Of a DNA stretch of 64,000 bases, positions 20,101-29,020 are shown one piece after another. The notes beneath the pieces were generated by a model. The model did not search any database. It was not told the DNA's origin and saw only the letters and a list, made by a program, of their open reading frames with translations. The stretch is from assembly GCF_026262505.1 (NCBI RefSeq), contig NC_067205.1, positions 22,849,585 through 22,913,584 on the forward strand, read 5' to 3'. The stretch comes from Trichomonas vaginalis G3 (Eukaryota > Parabasalia > Trichomonadida > Trichomonadidae). The position numbers and the translations under genes were made by a program. The stretch's first letter is position 1; every line of letters begins with the position of its first letter.

Positions 20101-20525
20101 CGGAGCTTTGCATGCGGCGATGTATCTGTAGTCTGGATTTGCGCTATCTTTTCTAATTCGCTCTGTTCTGTTTTTATAATTTGTTGAATATTTTTGATTT
20201 TAGACTGATAGTATTGAATTTTCTCCTCATCGGTCGCAGTAGATGAAGGATTTTGTGCAGCCAGTTCAGCGATCTGTTGGTTATTAAATAAAGCCTTCCG
20301 TTGAAAGTTTTCCATCGCAGCATATTTCGCTTGTATGTTGTCAGGCGTTGATGTTTTCTGTTCTAAATCTGTTTTGGCCTTAATGTAAAGAGAATTAATG
20401 AACCTAAGATTTGAAGTTACTTCATCATAGTTTTTCTTCAAATTTAAGCACATTTCTTGCAGGCTGCGAACGTTCTTTGTTGCCCTGATCTCCTCGACAG
20501 TAATAGGAATTCGAGGTTTGGACAT
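17109..20525 (-). CDS. Large coiled-coil protein with repeated acidic DDFSDLKP motifs
   Basis: The start is set at MSKPRIPITVEEIR, because the upstream 27 residues look like untranslated sequence. This gives about 1138 residues. Residues 1-470 are long coiled coils (ENSKLKSELDVAAKRIARLE, KEAAEERNKAAKAEFEQKKA) broken by serine-rich links. Then comes a disordered region with about ten acidic repeats. Most read DDDDDFSDLKPINK with a downstream P-TLQI element. A minor class reads DNFDxLEP after PPPD. Spacing is 35-60 residues. Such repeats look like multivalent docking motifs on a rod-like cytoskeletal or trafficking scaffold, but no family is recognised. A TTCATCAAG string precedes the start, as it does for the gene at 54773. 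Confidence 0.8.
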   Translation of the reverse strand: MSKPRIPITVEEIRATKNVRSLQEMCLNLKKNYDEVTSNLRFINSLYIKAKTDLEQKTSTPDNIQAKYAAMENFQRKALFNNQQIAELAAQNPSSTATDEEKIQYYQSKIKNIQQIIKTEQSELEKIAQIQTTDTSPHAKLRRKNEMVTEKPTDSDSSIKSIMKRLQDENSKLKSELDVAAKRIARLEQENEQNKATQNSSSVERKYNVIKDKARKMNAELEEVKRENELLKKQIIVLSRNSASAKRDSDGTRNSRKLSLTPTYLAASSSSSSVNRYTPKTPKNPTIFKDIDENSSRTSSSSVKIPTTPDKDLQILQHKVTKSIRDSSSLDENSSKYAEATKLMINTKKKELADAISEKEAAEERNKAAKAEFEQKKAEYDREIAAVNQRREKIRLSTEKFEKQINEVSEEIKRLRAMNIDGKKSLEQVERTIRDGTEKINRRRNSLLVQVNMQKEKLASREKELQKVQEELNHIDDEPQESKITPSPLSVDPPKKEPKRFPPLPPRSKSESHNYSAQQQQVAEAHNTDDLNKSTDKDKTELNASNIDEDDDFSDLKPISKPTKPTFQIPSNNNTNKPQTNEKSQNDSNTKQNTPKTSTEKPKLPPPDDDDDDFSDLKPINKSNQPTLQITPKQNQQKPSLHPPDDDDDFSDLKPINKPPQQTIQINQNKSRVLLPPDDDDDDFSDLKPINKQNQPTLQISPEKDTEKPKLPLQDDDDDFSDLKPKNSPQKATLKLNNDDDDDDFSDLKPANKQTQPTLQIKPKATIEKPNTDENNTSKNLPPPDDSDFDNFDALEPVQESSNTSRRVSMADEELDFDDDEFADLKPINVVPPILSLKPEPKAEPKTLQVNLEHEVPKPQAKPGLAKYVADDDNIDNIMEDENIDADELKIQPTTPSSKLPLYKMFIDSDEDNSQPSGDVPLRPVIGSFAARRTMPAGMMAIKKPLRKLPPPDSDEFDNFDNLEPMDSSQDRLKIARNSSTPTLSEIEMDDEFSDLKPIKSRPAPLQLSPGNDKTGKELIKLGEKENIDDLFRSYEGDLVIKVSPKKANFQVGTLQRQHGSAKKGDDAVSIADIIEKVPEEMRKGPQTPITFDDQHSFDYSKFVGDVKTHNDEMKHAKFGLPQDPLSNEEIATEFAGI

Positions 20526-21268
20526 TTTTCTGATTAAAGAACTTGATGAAGTTTTTTTTTCGCTGCAATGATTTCCAGCGGTTTTGACACAAGTCCTCAA
20601 TAACAATCTCGTCTTTGACTTGAAAAATATAATATGAATAAGACACCTAATGCAAATTTGAAGTAAATCAAGAAACTAAATTTTTTTCTTCAAATTTGCG
20701 CATTTTCCAAACTCCTTTGTTTTATGAGAGTATTATATAGAGTTACTCATATAATTGAAAATGGGACCTTAGCTAAATGAATATATTGATGCTTGTTTGG
20801 ATACATTTGGCCAACAATATGATCTTATTGATAATAGTAACCATTATCCACAGAAACCCTTTGGTTGTAGTGATGGGCTTTCTGTTGTATTCAAATAAAA
20901 TTATACAAAACAATATTAGAAGCTATATAAGCGATTTGCTTATAATTCAGTTTTACTTATAATGAATATTTAGTGTATGATTGATTTATGAGCTGATTTT
21001 AATTTATCTTGTGTAATTACTCAAGAATATGTTGAATTTTTGGTTTTTGTGCCAGACAGTTAAAAAAATGAAATTTATACAGAAAGTATATATCAATATT
21101 TACTAAAAAATAATTATGACGACTTTCCATTTTTTGAAATTAATTTCGACTTTTACTGCATTTGAGACAAGAAAAATGATGAAACAGAATTAGAAGGTTC
21201 AATTGTAGCAAGATAAATGAATGATTTTTTTAATTTTGAAAGAACATAAAAAATAACGCAAAGCAGAT
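20526..21268. other. AT-rich intergenic region
   Basis: This holds the upstream region of the coiled-coil gene and the downstream region of the CHMP1 gene, both on the minus strand. A GGGACCTTAGCTAAATG string at about 20762 resembles the start of a tRNA but has no cloverleaf. Nothing else is supported. Confidence 0.5.
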
Positions 21269-21823
21269 TTATTCATTCTGCCTCTTATTCATTCCAGACT
21301 GCTGGTATCCACTTCCAGGAACTCCCGATGGAATTGCTTCCAAATTTAGATCAACATCGGCCATATTTTCCATTTCTAACTGTTCAAGAAGGCCTTCAGC
21401 ACCATCAACTAATTCAAGATCATCTTCACCATTCAATAATGTGTTTGCTGTGCTGATTGACTCTTTAAGACCGTTCATTTTTGTTCTTGTTGCAGAAACC
21501 TTTTGAACATCAATTTTCTTCATATGAGCCTCAATGCCAGATGTAGCCTTATTCATGTTTTGGAACATTTGTGCTGCGACTGCGCCATTTCTAACGTCAA
21601 CAGCATAACCGTTAGTTGTAGCTGAGGATTGTAAGAGCTGTTGTGCTTGTTTTTCATATCTGACAGCATTTGTAGCGAACAATCTTGCACTAGCTATTTG
21701 ACCTTTCTTTTGCGCTTGTTTTGCTTTCATTTTTTCCTTCTGTGCTTCTTTAAGAAGGCGTTTAGCTTCATTTTCTAATGATTTGCCTTCTAGTTTCATC
21801 CTCATACTCGTTTTATCCATCAT
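21269..21823 (-). CDS. CHMP1: ESCRT-III subunit, CHMP1/Did2 family
   Basis: The 184 residues are all helical, close to the 196-204 of CHMP1/Did2. The first helices are basic (RLLKEAQKEKMKAKQAQKKG), followed by QIASARLFATNAVRYEKQ, matching the CHMP1 pattern of ECARVYAENAIRKKNE. The middle has DVRNGAVAAQMFQNMNKATSGIEAHMKKIDVQKVS, equivalent to KALDKALSTMDLQKVS of CHMP1 (partial quotes). The C-terminal half is acidic. The protein would act on endosomal membranes in multivesicular body formation and recruit Vps4. The final helix that binds MIT domains is not obvious, as the end is GYQQSGMNKRQNE. Two adjacent methionines leave a one-codon doubt on the start. Confidence 0.8.
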   Translation of the reverse strand: MMDKTSMRMKLEGKSLENEAKRLLKEAQKEKMKAKQAQKKGQIASARLFATNAVRYEKQAQQLLQSSATTNGYAVDVRNGAVAAQMFQNMNKATSGIEAHMKKIDVQKVSATRTKMNGLKESISTANTLLNGEDDLELVDGAEGLLEQLEMENMADVDLNLEAIPSGVPGSGYQQSGMNKRQNE

Positions 21824-22461
21824 TTTCTAGATCTGAAAAAAAAATTTTTAGATCGAAAAAAAATATTCACCGGAAAAAATTTTGATAGTAAATAATTAAG
21901 ATTAAGACACAATAATATTTACAAGTATCTGATTACAAAAATTTTTCAGACTCTTATTTAATTTTGTCAATTTTTCAGTCAAAAAAATTCGTTGACAGTT
22001 TTCCTTGATTCAATATGAGATATTTATTGGTTGCAAAATAAAATTTCCAGTTTTGAAAAATTTTGAGAAAAAAAAATCAAATGGAAGTAGGATAGTCGGT
22101 AAACATGTCTTAAGATTTATAAAATTCACTTGAAAAAATGCTGGAGTTTCATTTATCGTTAAAATAAAAAATGGCAGACAATTAAAATTTTTATATTTGT
22201 TCTGATATTTTAAATCTACTACTAATATAGAAATTATTTGTAGTTTTTAAATTTTTCCAAAATAATTTTAAAACTGGATTTTTCAAGAACAAAATTGAAT
22301 TTATTATTTTCATTTTTTTGAATTTTTCTGACATCATGATCCCTTTTTTATAAATTTTATTTCGTGATTCAAGCGTTTTAATAGTCAAGGAAAAAGAATC
22401 AAAGCAAATTTCACTGTCAAAATAGTTTGAAGAATATTCTTTACTTTTTGCGGTTCTTCAT
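21824..22461. other. AT-rich divergent intergenic region
   Basis: This lies between the divergent CHMP1 and kinase genes. Short frames here are random. TTCTTCATATG just before the kinase start contains a TCATA that would fit the trichomonad initiator pattern TCA-Y-W, with a leader of two bases. Confidence 0.5.
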
Positions 22462-23756
22462 ATGACTGAAACAGAGAATCTTGTACCTGAAGGACCTGTT
22501 ACTATACAAGGAACGCTTAAACACAAGGGCCGCGTTATTGGTATATGGACATCGTTGAACTATTGGTTAATTGGCAGTAAACTTTACGTTTCAAAGACAG
22601 ATAAACTATCTGAATATTATAAAATCATAGAAATAACTCCAGACACTAATATTATATTAGTAGACAGGAAAAATAATACACATTTTATCATCGAAAACGA
22701 AGAACTTGGCAGATATCTTCTAAAATCGAATGCTGCGGAAGTCTATCCATGGGTATTCGCGTTACGCGCATGTTTGTATGCCGAACATGGCTATTCTATG
22801 GATCAATTTCGTATTATTTCTGTTTTAGGTCGAGGTTTTTACGGAAAAGTCATGCTCGTTGAAAAACTTGATACAGGAAAGTTATACGCACTAAAAACCG
22901 TACAGAAAAAGAAGCTTGTTGAGTGCGGACAAGTAGATACGATTATATCTGAACGAAACTTACTGTTTTCTATTCCTCCTCATCCATTCATCGTCTCTGC
23001 AGAGTTTGCATTCCAAACCAAATCTAAATTCTACATAGGTCTCATTTACATCATTTATCGAACTTACCAGTTGTTCCTATCGACGACACCCGTCTCTACA
23101 CTGCAGAAATCATCTTGGCATTACAACATCTCCATGAAAATCACATAGTTTACAGAGATTTGAAACCAGAGAACGTTTTACTCGACAAGGACGGCCATGT
23201 TAAACTCACCGACTTCGAATTATGCAAAGAGATTAATGAAACAGACAAAGCAACTACATTTTGTGGAACAGCGGAATATTTAGCTCCAGAAGTTGTTCTT
23301 CGAATAGGATATGGCTTCAAAGTCGATTGGTGGGCACTCGGCGTATTACTCTACGAAATTCTTTTCAACGGAACTCCGTTTTACGATGAAAATCAATCTG
23401 TTTTATTTGATAACATCGTAAACGAAGAACCAGCGTTTCCAAAATACGGAAATAAGGTAGCCATTGAACTTATCAAGCGTCTGCTAGCAAAAGAGCCAGA
23501 AAATAGACCAGATTTCGAACAAATCAAACAACACGAGTTTTTCAAAGGCATCGACTGGGATCAAGTCTACAGAAAAGAGAATCCTCCGAAGAATTTCAAG
23601 AACGTTGATGAGTTTGACCCAGAAAATTTCTGTTCTGACTACACAAACGAGGCTCCTCTCGATTCCGAGGCAATGCCAGCTAGTTCTGCATACCAGGACA
23701 TACAGGGCTTCTCATTCGCTGGAAGTGGTGTTTATTCTCACGACGGACAAGAATAA
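22462..23756 (+). pseudogene. AKT-like AGC kinase with PH domain, frameshifted and with altered DFG
   Basis: Residues 10-110 form a PH-like domain (GTLKHKGRVIGIWTSLNYWL). The AGC kinase domain follows: glycine loop GRGFYGKV, YALK lysine, SERNLL helix C glutamate, YRDLKPEN catalytic loop, activation segment TTFCGTAEYLAPE, and a C-terminal tail with GFSF like a hydrophobic motif. The reading frame breaks in the hinge at about residue 193. Roughly eight residues normally found after YIGL (the D-x-x-x-GGEL region) are absent and the frame changes, consistent with a deletion of about 25 bases. In addition the DFG motif reads DFE (GAA at 23217-23219, one G-to-A change from GGA). Both lesions would disable the enzyme. 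This is a host gene copy, one of a large family. Confidence 0.85.
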
Positions 23757-24321
23757 TTTTATTTATTATTTGTAAATTATTTGTAAATATTGTGTTTTAG
23801 TGTTTATTTAATAATAATTATTACTATTTTATAATTATTATCTCAAATTTCGTTTAAAGAAATCTGATTTGATTTCATTTTTTGTGCTATGCTTGTACAA
23901 TTTATAAATTTACTATTATATCCATACAAACATTATGTTTTCTTTCTATATCTATCAGTACTAATTTCTGATATATCTCTAATAACTCAACTTAGTGTTG
24001 TTTTGGATCCTCAGATTAAAGCTTTAATTTATACTTAATTCCAATTGAATGAAAATATATTTTGCTATTTGCATCAATTTGTGTGGGAACATATTGTAAC
24101 GGATGATTTATAAATCAATGTTAGTTTTGAGGCTGGAAACACAGATGGCAATGTACAGCCAAATGACGACCAATATACTACATAATAAAGAACAGTTTAT
24201 CTTTCAAGAAGTAACTCTCATTTAGATAGTTGTTCTTTGATTCATTCGGCACAAAATACTATTGATAATGAGTATGGATGAAAATAAAAGATAAGTTAGA
24301 ATAACTTATTAAATCAATCAG
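23757..24321. other. AT-rich intergenic region
   Basis: This is downstream sequence of the kinase remnant, running to the TA target of the first mariner. It is probably also the 3' flank of the disrupted beta-helix gene. No gene is supported. Confidence 0.45.
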
Positions 24322-24323
24322 TA

Positions 24324-25624
24324 TAGGGTGTCCAAAGGTGCGTTTAGCACAGCGCTCTATATGAGACTATTAAAGGAGATATATGCTGATTATAAATATA
24401 TAATAAAAAATATGAATATCTGTATATGATGAGTATGTTGTATTTTGGCGCCATGCCGGGATATAAAATGAATTTTGAGACAAGAGGCGGTTTCGCGGGA
24501 AATTTTGGCGGGATTTTTTTTCATTTTTTTAATGAATCATAAAGAAAACATCCTCGCTCTTGCAAAAAAATGCAAAGACTGTAAAAAAATCTACGAGACA
24601 TTGGTAAAATGCTTCGGTATGGATGCTCCTAGCTATTCCACTGTAACGTATCATGTTAGGATGTATCACTTCATGAACAAAAAGGCGCCCATCATAAAAA
24701 TTGACAAAAAATCGCCGGATCAAAGAAAAATCAAAGCAATTCTTCAAGCGCTAGATGAAGACCCAAGAGCATCACTCAGAAGGATAGAGGAGATGACAAA
24801 GATACCACGTACAACAGTCAGTTATTATCTGCACAATTATTTGAACTACAAACTAGCGTATACACGTTGGGTTCCGCACAACCTTAATTCAGTTCAAAAA
24901 AAATCTAGAGTCCAATCTTCGAAAGAGCTCCTCTCTATATTGGGTGCGTATCAATCCAAGAAGTTTCGCTTTTTAGTAACAGGGGACGAGTCTTGGTTTC
25001 AATATGCAACAGAAGCCAAAATCATGTGGATCCCGAAGGATGAAAATCCGCAAACATTCCCGAAGAAAAAAATTGACACACCAATGATGATGTTGTCGGT
25101 TTTTTGGGGCGTGAATGGCATCATCGCAATTGATATTCTTCAAAACCTAATACGATGAATGCTCAGTATCTAATTGACAATGTTCTTACTCAAATTATCA
25201 ATTCTGATGAGTTTGAGAAATCCAAACAAAAAACAAAAGTTTGCAATTCATTTTGATAATTCAAGAGTTCAAAAAGTCATAAGGTAATGAATTACTTGGT
25301 GGAAAACAATGTCAAAGTTGTTCCAAACCCAATTTATTCACCTGATATTGCACCCTCTGACTTTTATTTATTCGGCACGCTAAAAAAGAGAGCTGAAGGA
25401 CGCGAATTCGCGAGTCCAGATGATCTTGAAAATTTTGTAAGAGAGCAATTTGAGCAATTTTCTCATGATGATTTAAAGCGTGTCTTTCAAGCCTGGATCG
25501 ATCGCTGCTAACGCGTGATTGAATCCAATGGTGATTATATTTAAATAAACTTTATATATATGTAACTTGTTTATTTCTATTCGCAGTATTCAGGTTTGTG
25601 CTAAACACACCTTTGGACACCCTA
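24324..25624 (+). mobile_element. Mariner transposon, Tvmar1 type, copy 1
   Basis: The element is 1301 bp, with TA target duplications at 24322-24323 and 25625-25626. Its ends are TAGGGTGTCCAAAGGTG and the inverse, so both terminal repeats look whole. The transposase has a paired helix-turn-helix N-terminus (RRIEEMTKIPRTTVSYYLHN) and the DDD-type catalytic motifs GDESWFQYA, HFDNSRV and SPDIAPSDFYLF, which fits the mariner DD34D pattern. Compared with copy 2, this copy lacks one A in the ATTCTTCAAAACC region near 25140. It also has further small indels at about 25226-25275, so no full transposase can be made. Being whole at its ends, it could still be moved in trans. Confidence 0.92.
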
Positions 25625-25627
25625 TAT

Positions 25628-25854
25628 TTAACGTCTTAAACGTTTTAACTCTGCATTTTGATATGATAGAATTTCGCCGCTATATGTTATGTTTATAGTT
25701 TTATCATTAATTTCACCTGGGCAATAATAGGTTGTATAGTGATATATATATGAATTTAGTTGTTCAAAAATTACAAAAGAAACAGGATTGTTATTTACAG
25801 TTTGAGTAATTTCGTTTTGATTAAAATAACAATAACTAACACTATAGTTTAGCA
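25628..25854 (-). pseudogene. Disrupted host beta-helix surface-type gene, C-terminal exon-like piece
   Basis: These 227 bp between the two mariners read on the minus strand without stops to TAA at 25628-25630, which is immediately followed by AT as in TAAAT polyadenylation contexts. If the mariner and one TA are ignored, the frame joins that of the fragment at 27132-27382 exactly. The encoded end is polar (QNEITQTVNNNPVSF, ELKRLRR). Confidence 0.75.
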
Positions 25855-27131
25855 CAAACCTGAATACTGCGAATAGAAATAAACAAGTTACATATATATA
25901 AAGTTTATTTAAATATAATCACCATTGGATTCAATCACGCGTTAGCAGCGATCGATCCAGGCTTGAAAGACACGCTTTAAATCATCATGAGAAAATTGCT
26001 CAAATTGCTCTCTTACAAAATTTTCAAGATCATCTGGACTCGCGAATTCGCGTCCTTCAGCTCTCTTTTTTAGCGTGCCGAATAAATAAAAGTCAGAGGG
26101 TGCAATATCAGGTGAATAAATTGGGTTTGGAACAACTTTGACATTGTTTTCCACCAAGTAATTCATTACCTTATGACTTTTGTGAACTCTTGAATTATCA
26201 AAATGAATTGCAAACTTTTGTTTTTGTTGTTTGGATTTCTCAAACTCATCAGAATTGATAATTTGAGTAAGAACATTGTCAATTAGATACTGAGCATTCA
26301 TCGTATTAGGTTTTTGAAGAATATCAATTGCGATGATGCCATTCACGCCCAAAAAACCGACAACATCATCATTGGTGTGTCAATTTTTTTCTTCGGGAAT
26401 GTTTGCGGATTTTCATCCTTCGGGATCCACATGATTTTGGCTTCTGTTGCATATTGAAACCAAGACTCGTCCCCTGTTACTAAAAAGCGAAACTTCTTGG
26501 ATTGATACGCACCCAATATAGAGAGGAGCTCTTTCGAAGATTGGACTCTAGATTTTTTTTGAACTGAATTAAGGTTGTGCGGAACCCAACGTGTATACGC
26601 TAGTTTGTAGTTCAAATAATTGTGCAGATAATAACTGACTGTTGTACGTGGTATCTTTGTCATCTCCTCTATCCTTCTGAGTGATGCTCTTGGGTCTTCA
26701 TCTAGCGCTTGAAGAATTGCTTTGATTTTCTTTGATCCGGCGATTTTTTGTCAATTTTTATGATGGGCGCCTTTTTGTTCATGAAGTGATACATCCTAAC
26801 ATGATACGTTACAGTGGAATAGCTAGGAGCATCCATACCGAAGCATTTTACCAATGTCTCGTAGATTTTTTTACAGTCTTTGCATTTTTTTGCAAGAGCG
26901 AGGATGTTTTCTTTATGATTCATTAAAAAAATGAAAAAAAATCCCGCCAAAATTTCCCGCGAAACCGCCTCTTGTCTCAAAATTCATTTTATATCCCGGC
27001 ATGGCGCCAAAATACAACATACTCATCATATACAGATATTCATATTTTTTATTATATATTTATAATCAGCATATATCTCCTTTAATAGTCTCATATAGAG
27101 CGCTGTGCTAAACGCACCTTTGGACACCCTA
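25855..27131 (-). mobile_element. Mariner transposon, Tvmar1 type, copy 2 (inverted)
   Basis: The element is 1277 bp, with TA at 25853-25854 and 27132-27133. It is nearly identical to copy 1 in opposite orientation, with 226-229 bp of host DNA between them. Its 3' terminal repeat is damaged: about 20 bases of the GGGTGTCCAAAGGTGTG stretch are missing (TATAGTTTAGCAC remains), so this end may no longer be recognised by transposase. Its gene has lost one A near 26731 and one G near 26348 relative to copy 1, so it is also non-autonomous. It interrupts the host beta-helix gene. Confidence 0.92.
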
Positions 27132-27382
27132 TATTTGGATATTGGTCAAATAAATAATTTCCTATATTTCCAATGAATGAACAATTTGAAAATGAACAAG
27201 AATTATCACAAACGATGATTCCTTTATCATCACCTGTAAATTTATTGTTTAAATAATTACAATTAATAATATTAATTGTAGAATCAAACATCCCGCCATT
27301 TTGAGAGGATGATGTATTTGATGCTGTTGTGAAATTAATAATTCCTTGTTCATGACTTGTTGGCTGTTGAATTATATATGCA
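27132..27382 (-). pseudogene. Disrupted host beta-helix surface-type gene, middle piece
   Basis: The minus strand reads without stops from the Maverick junction to the mariner. The repeat style is N-C-x-F/Y-x-x-N (INCNYLNNKF, FSNCSFIGNIGNY) with NGGMFDSTI, typical of parallel beta-helix Pmp-like proteins that are abundant in Trichomonas. The six bases TATGCA at 27377-27382 are repeated at 49781-49786, marking the Maverick target duplication. Confidence 0.78.
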
Positions 27383-27634
27383 GTATGACTATCTTCAGTA
27401 CTGTGGCACTGCGCGCCATCTTACCGAAGATATGTCAATCTGACACTTTACAAAACCGTTAACGTATATTTTACAACACAACCATAACACCAACTTAACC
27501 TTAAATATTTACAAAGCCGCCAATCACTAACGACTTCACTAACGAATTCACTAACGAATTCACTACCATCCTCACTAAATAAAAAATAACCTTATTTTAT
27601 TTATTTTCCAACTTTTTTATTTCATTACAAAGAC

Positions 27635-28063
27635 ATGTCCGACTATATTTACTATGACTCTTTCCCAGAACGTTTCCGTGAACTATTCAAAACTCAAGTA
27701 AAACTGAGAAACATGCATTTTAACAAAGACAGACCCATTGACGATGAAAGAAACCCTGAATATATTACAATCCCTTATGACGCAAAGTTCATTGCATACA
27801 TTCCTTATGGTCGCAGAGGAACGAAAACTATTTCAACAAAGAACAAAAATTATTTCTGGAGCGATGAAGAAAATTGCCTTATCTACATAATTTTAAATAA
27901 AGCTACATATTGTACAAAAGAAGGTTGGACTGGATTTGAGCTCTACATATACGACGACGATGGAAACAGACGTTGTGTATACCCATACGATAATATGTAC
28001 CATTGTTTTCATCAAGCATTAAACGAATACATAGTCAGTAAGGGTCTCATTCCTGTTGAGTAG
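27635..28063 (+). CDS. TIR-borne gene, left copy, 142 aa, unknown
   Basis: The protein starts MSDYIYYDSFPERFRELFKT and is rich in tyrosine and aromatic residues. The right TIR copy at 49083-49511 encodes an identical product. Being inside the TIRs, two copies are kept per element and can be homogenised by gene conversion. No domain is recognised. It faces inward on both ends and has a short AT-rich leader. The intact state of both copies suggests recent insertion or constraint. Confidence 0.75.
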   Translation: MSDYIYYDSFPERFRELFKTQVKLRNMHFNKDRPIDDERNPEYITIPYDAKFIAYIPYGRRGTKTISTKNKNYFWSDEENCLIYIILNKATYCTKEGWTGFELYIYDDDGNRRCVYPYDNMYHCFHQALNEYIVSKGLIPVE

Positions 28064-28173
28064 ATATGCTTTATTTTTGTTCTGTCATTTATATAAAAAT
28101 AAACTTAAAAATTAATGATATCACCACCCTCACGCGTATGAAAACATAGCACAAAAATAAATTTAGGTGAAGT

Positions 28174-28187
28174 GGTGAGATCTCACC
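28174..28187. promoter_or_regulatory. GGTGAGATCTCACC palindrome, left TIR copy
   Basis: A perfect 14-bp palindrome near the inner edge of the left TIR, preceded by AGGTGAAGT and followed by CTCTTTTTTCAC. It lies between the TIR gene and the opposing gene at 28217-28462. Confidence 0.7.
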
Positions 28188-28216
28188 TCTTTTTTCACTC
28201 TGTTGAATTCATTGCT

Positions 28217-28462
28217 TTATAACTCTCTTCCTTTCTCCAACTCTTCTAACTTCTTCCTAAGTTTAGCAATGTTGTCCTCATGAAGTTTAATCTTTCTCAA
28301 AATTCCTTCTTTATCTAATGGTTGCTTTATCTTTCTAAACTGAACTCTACCATCCTTCATAGTATGAATGTAAAAACCTTCTGGAATAGTTCCTGATTTA
28401 ATGTATTCTACCAAAAACTTTTGTTTCATTGCTTCAGTGACTTTATTTGTCATTTCAATCAA
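28217..28462 (-). CDS. Small coiled-coil protein, 81 aa, unknown
   Basis: The C-terminal half is a clear coiled coil (ILRKIKLHEDNIAKLRKKLE). The N-terminal half contains a small beta-like segment (EGFYIHTMKDGRVQFRKI). The last codons lie inside the left TIR. No family is recognised. Confidence 0.6.
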   Translation of the reverse strand: MIEMTNKVTEAMKQKFLVEYIKSGTIPEGFYIHTMKDGRVQFRKIKQPLDKEGILRKIKLHEDNIAKLRKKLEELEKGREL

Positions 28463-28499
28463 ATAAAAATTTTAATATTAAATAAAAAGAACGTTATTT

Positions 28500-28943
28500 T
28501 TTCAGTAAGGAAACGCAGGAGTTTTACGATTTATTTGAGGAGTAGGTTCTGGTTTAAATGTTCGAGTCGGTTTAGGAGTTGACTTTTGAACAGGAGTTTG
28601 TACTTCCATAGGTTCAGGAGTCATTGAAGGCGTTGGTTTTGGCGAAGGTGTGGAGTTTGTTTAACTTCAGCTACTTCAGTATTATTTACAACATTTGCTT
28701 TATTTCTTTTCAACATCATAACTGCTCCTGCTGTAGCTAGCAAACCTAGTGGGAGACCATATTTATATAAGGACTTGACCAAATGCTATTTTTGACAGGA
28801 GCTGGTGGAACACCTAACCTTGGTGAGACTGCTCTTTGCCATTGTGCAGCTCGTAAGAAATATTCAATAGGTGCTCCATAATCGTTTGGTAAAGTTTGTT
28901 TCATAGATGGTGAAGGTTCACGAGAGCTTGATGAAGAACTCAT
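28500..28943 (-). pseudogene. Serine/proline-rich small gene of element B (broken)
   Basis: The start is serine-rich (MSSSSSSREPSPSMKQ). Further on, coding-like sequence is rich in proline and threonine, with a short hydrophobic stretch that could be a membrane segment. It may be a minor virion membrane or spike-like protein. About two breaks are seen. Confidence 0.4.
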
Positions 28944-29020
28944 TTATAAGCTTTAAAAATAAACGTTCATCCTTTATTCCTCACTGTCGTCCGTAGCTAA
29001 GTTATAGTCATCTAATCTTA

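Larger units (their letters stand above)
27383..28236 (+). repeat. Element B left terminal inverted repeat
   Basis: It matches the inverse of 48900-49780 almost throughout. The tip is GTATGACTATCTTCAGTACTG. The other tip carries five extra bases outside this. The TIR contains a 12-bp minisatellite (three CACTAACG units here, four on the right), a complete 142-codon gene, and the GGTGAGATCTCACC palindrome near its inner end. It runs into the last codons of the adjoining gene at 28217-28462. Confidence 0.93.

Noticed and set aside
20762-20800. A second tRNA gene, from the string GGGACCTTAGCTAA
   Set aside because: No D-, anticodon- or T-arm pairing follows and there is no B-box.
27091-27291. 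A separate small minus-strand gene
   Set aside because: It is a chance fusion of the disrupted host gene with the end of the second mariner.
27383-27405. Extending the Maverick TIR outward to AGTATGAC on both sides and placing the target duplication elsewhere
   Set aside because: Only the TATGCA pair at 27377-27382 and 49781-49786 restores one continuous host frame, so the ends are set there despite five extra bases on the right tip.
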